A DNA stretch of 64,000 nt from the NCBI GenBank assembly GCA_937961455.1, contig CALGNN010000014.1:1-64000 (forward strand), read 5' to 3'. Under the pieces are notes generated by a model that was not told the origin of the DNA, ran no database searches, and saw only the letters and a program-made list of their open reading frames with translations. Shown in pieces: positions 63,579-64,000 of this stretch (within the stretch, counting starts at the first letter, position 1; each line of letters starts with the position of its first letter). The DNA comes from an uncultured Saprospiraceae bacterium (lineage in GTDB: Bacteria; Bacteroidota; Bacteroidia; Chitinophagales; Saprospiraceae). Made by a program: the position numbers and the translations under genes.

Positions 63579-64000
63579 ATGAATACTTTATCAAAAATCG
63601 CTTGTTTATTATTGATTTGCTTATTAGTTGCTTGTGGAGACAATGATCGTTTTGGACCTTCATCTGAATGGACAATTCCAAGTGATGAAGTCATGGATGG
63701 TGGGCCTGGCAAAGATGGAATTCCGTCGATCGACAGTCCTCAATTTGATCAAATTGATGATGTAGATTTTATGGATGATGAGGATCTGATTGTGGGTATT
63801 GTAAAGGATGGCGAAGCAAAAGCTTACCCACACAAAATTTTAGACTGGCATGAGATCGTTAATGATAAAGTTGGGGAGCAAGAAATAGCCCTTACTTATT
63901 GCCCCTTGACAGGTACTGCTATTGCATGGGACAGAAATGTAAATGGAGTCCTTACTGAATTTGGAGTGAGTGGTAAATTGTACAATAGCAACCTTATCCC
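63579..64000 (+). CDS. DUF3179 domain lipoprotein, partial (cut at window end)
   Basis: The frame starts at ATG 63579 and runs off the window. Lipobox LVAC has Cys19. The visible DUF3179 part contains IVGIVKDGEAKAYPHKILDWHEIVND, TYCPLTGTAIAW and FGVSGKLYNSNL, all close to the family consensus. DUF3179 proteins are envelope proteins of unknown activity with a conserved Cys in TYCPL. It follows the barrel gene by 4 bp. Confidence 0.88.
   Translation, partial: MNTLSKIACLLLICLLVACGDNDRFGPSSEWTIPSDEVMDGGPGKDGIPSIDSPQFDQIDDVDFMDDEDLIVGIVKDGEAKAYPHKILDWHEIVNDKVGEQEIALTYCPLTGTAIAWDRNVNGVLTEFGVSGKLYNSNLI

Overview
This AT-rich window reads as a chromosomal segment of a Bacteroidota bacterium, most likely a Saprospiria-like marine or environmental lineage. 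The evidence is the Por/type IX secretion (T9SS) C-terminal sorting domains of type A (three proteins) and type B (one protein). Supporting signs are DUF5723, DUF5686 and DUF1800/DUF1501 proteins, a TonB receptor with a carboxypeptidase-like regulatory domain, many lipoproteins, no obvious Shine-Dalgarno sites, TAnnTTTG-type -7 boxes, and a tmRNA tag ending in FALAA. The genus is inference.

Layout. 1-11 kb: small secreted proteins and lipoproteins, a BtrH-like protein, a type B T9SS cargo protein, a serine hydrolase interrupted by an in-frame stop, a membrane LytTR regulator with a downstream amidohydrolase, a propeller protein whose ATG appears to have become ATC, and a CAP-domain lipoprotein. 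11-22 kb: a seven-repeat FG-GAP protein, a second serine hydrolase, a Tat-exported Gfo/Idh/MocA oxidoreductase, and a minus-strand operon DUF1800 - DUF1501 - large surface protein. The last two members of that operon end in the same dockerin-like module. 22-27.6 kb: glutaredoxin, 2-hydroxyacid dehydrogenase, M14 carboxypeptidase, SGNH hydrolase and DNA polymerase IV. 27.6-30 kb: tmRNA (ssrA), a 137-bp duplication of its 3' end plus terminator, and then a catalytically dead MoxR-like AAA+ protein carrying a C-terminal effector-associated-domain (EAD11-like) region. 30.6-31 kb: a Cys-rich AbrB-like regulator with a 15-residue Cys-rich micro-ORF. 31-41 kb: a vWA/MoxR pair, signal peptidase I, a TolB-like protein, DUF1684, an S8 peptidase, a 760-bp gene-free stretch and a porin. 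40.5-47.3 kb: moaA-moeA, then a trp operon (trpEGDCF, no trpBA) preceded by a leader peptide with three consecutive Trp codons and a complete attenuator. 47-64 kb: envelope proteins, a beta-helix T9SS cargo, a divergent peptide deformylase with a small ferredoxin, an EGF/DUF1566 lipoprotein, a TonB receptor, a WG-repeat protein, an outer-membrane barrel and the start of a DUF3179 lipoprotein.

How the genes work together. Most of the window is envelope biology: lipoproteins, T9SS cargo and barrels, with the single signal peptidase serving them. Metabolically it supplies chorismate-to-indole-glycerol-phosphate steps of tryptophan synthesis under apparent attenuation control, and two molybdenum cofactor steps. 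The most unusual material is the pseudo-ATPase/EAD gene beside the duplicated tmRNA end, the trp leader, the Cys-rich micropeptide, and the DUF1800/DUF1501/dockerin operon. No integrase, transposase, CRISPR array, rRNA or tRNA was seen.
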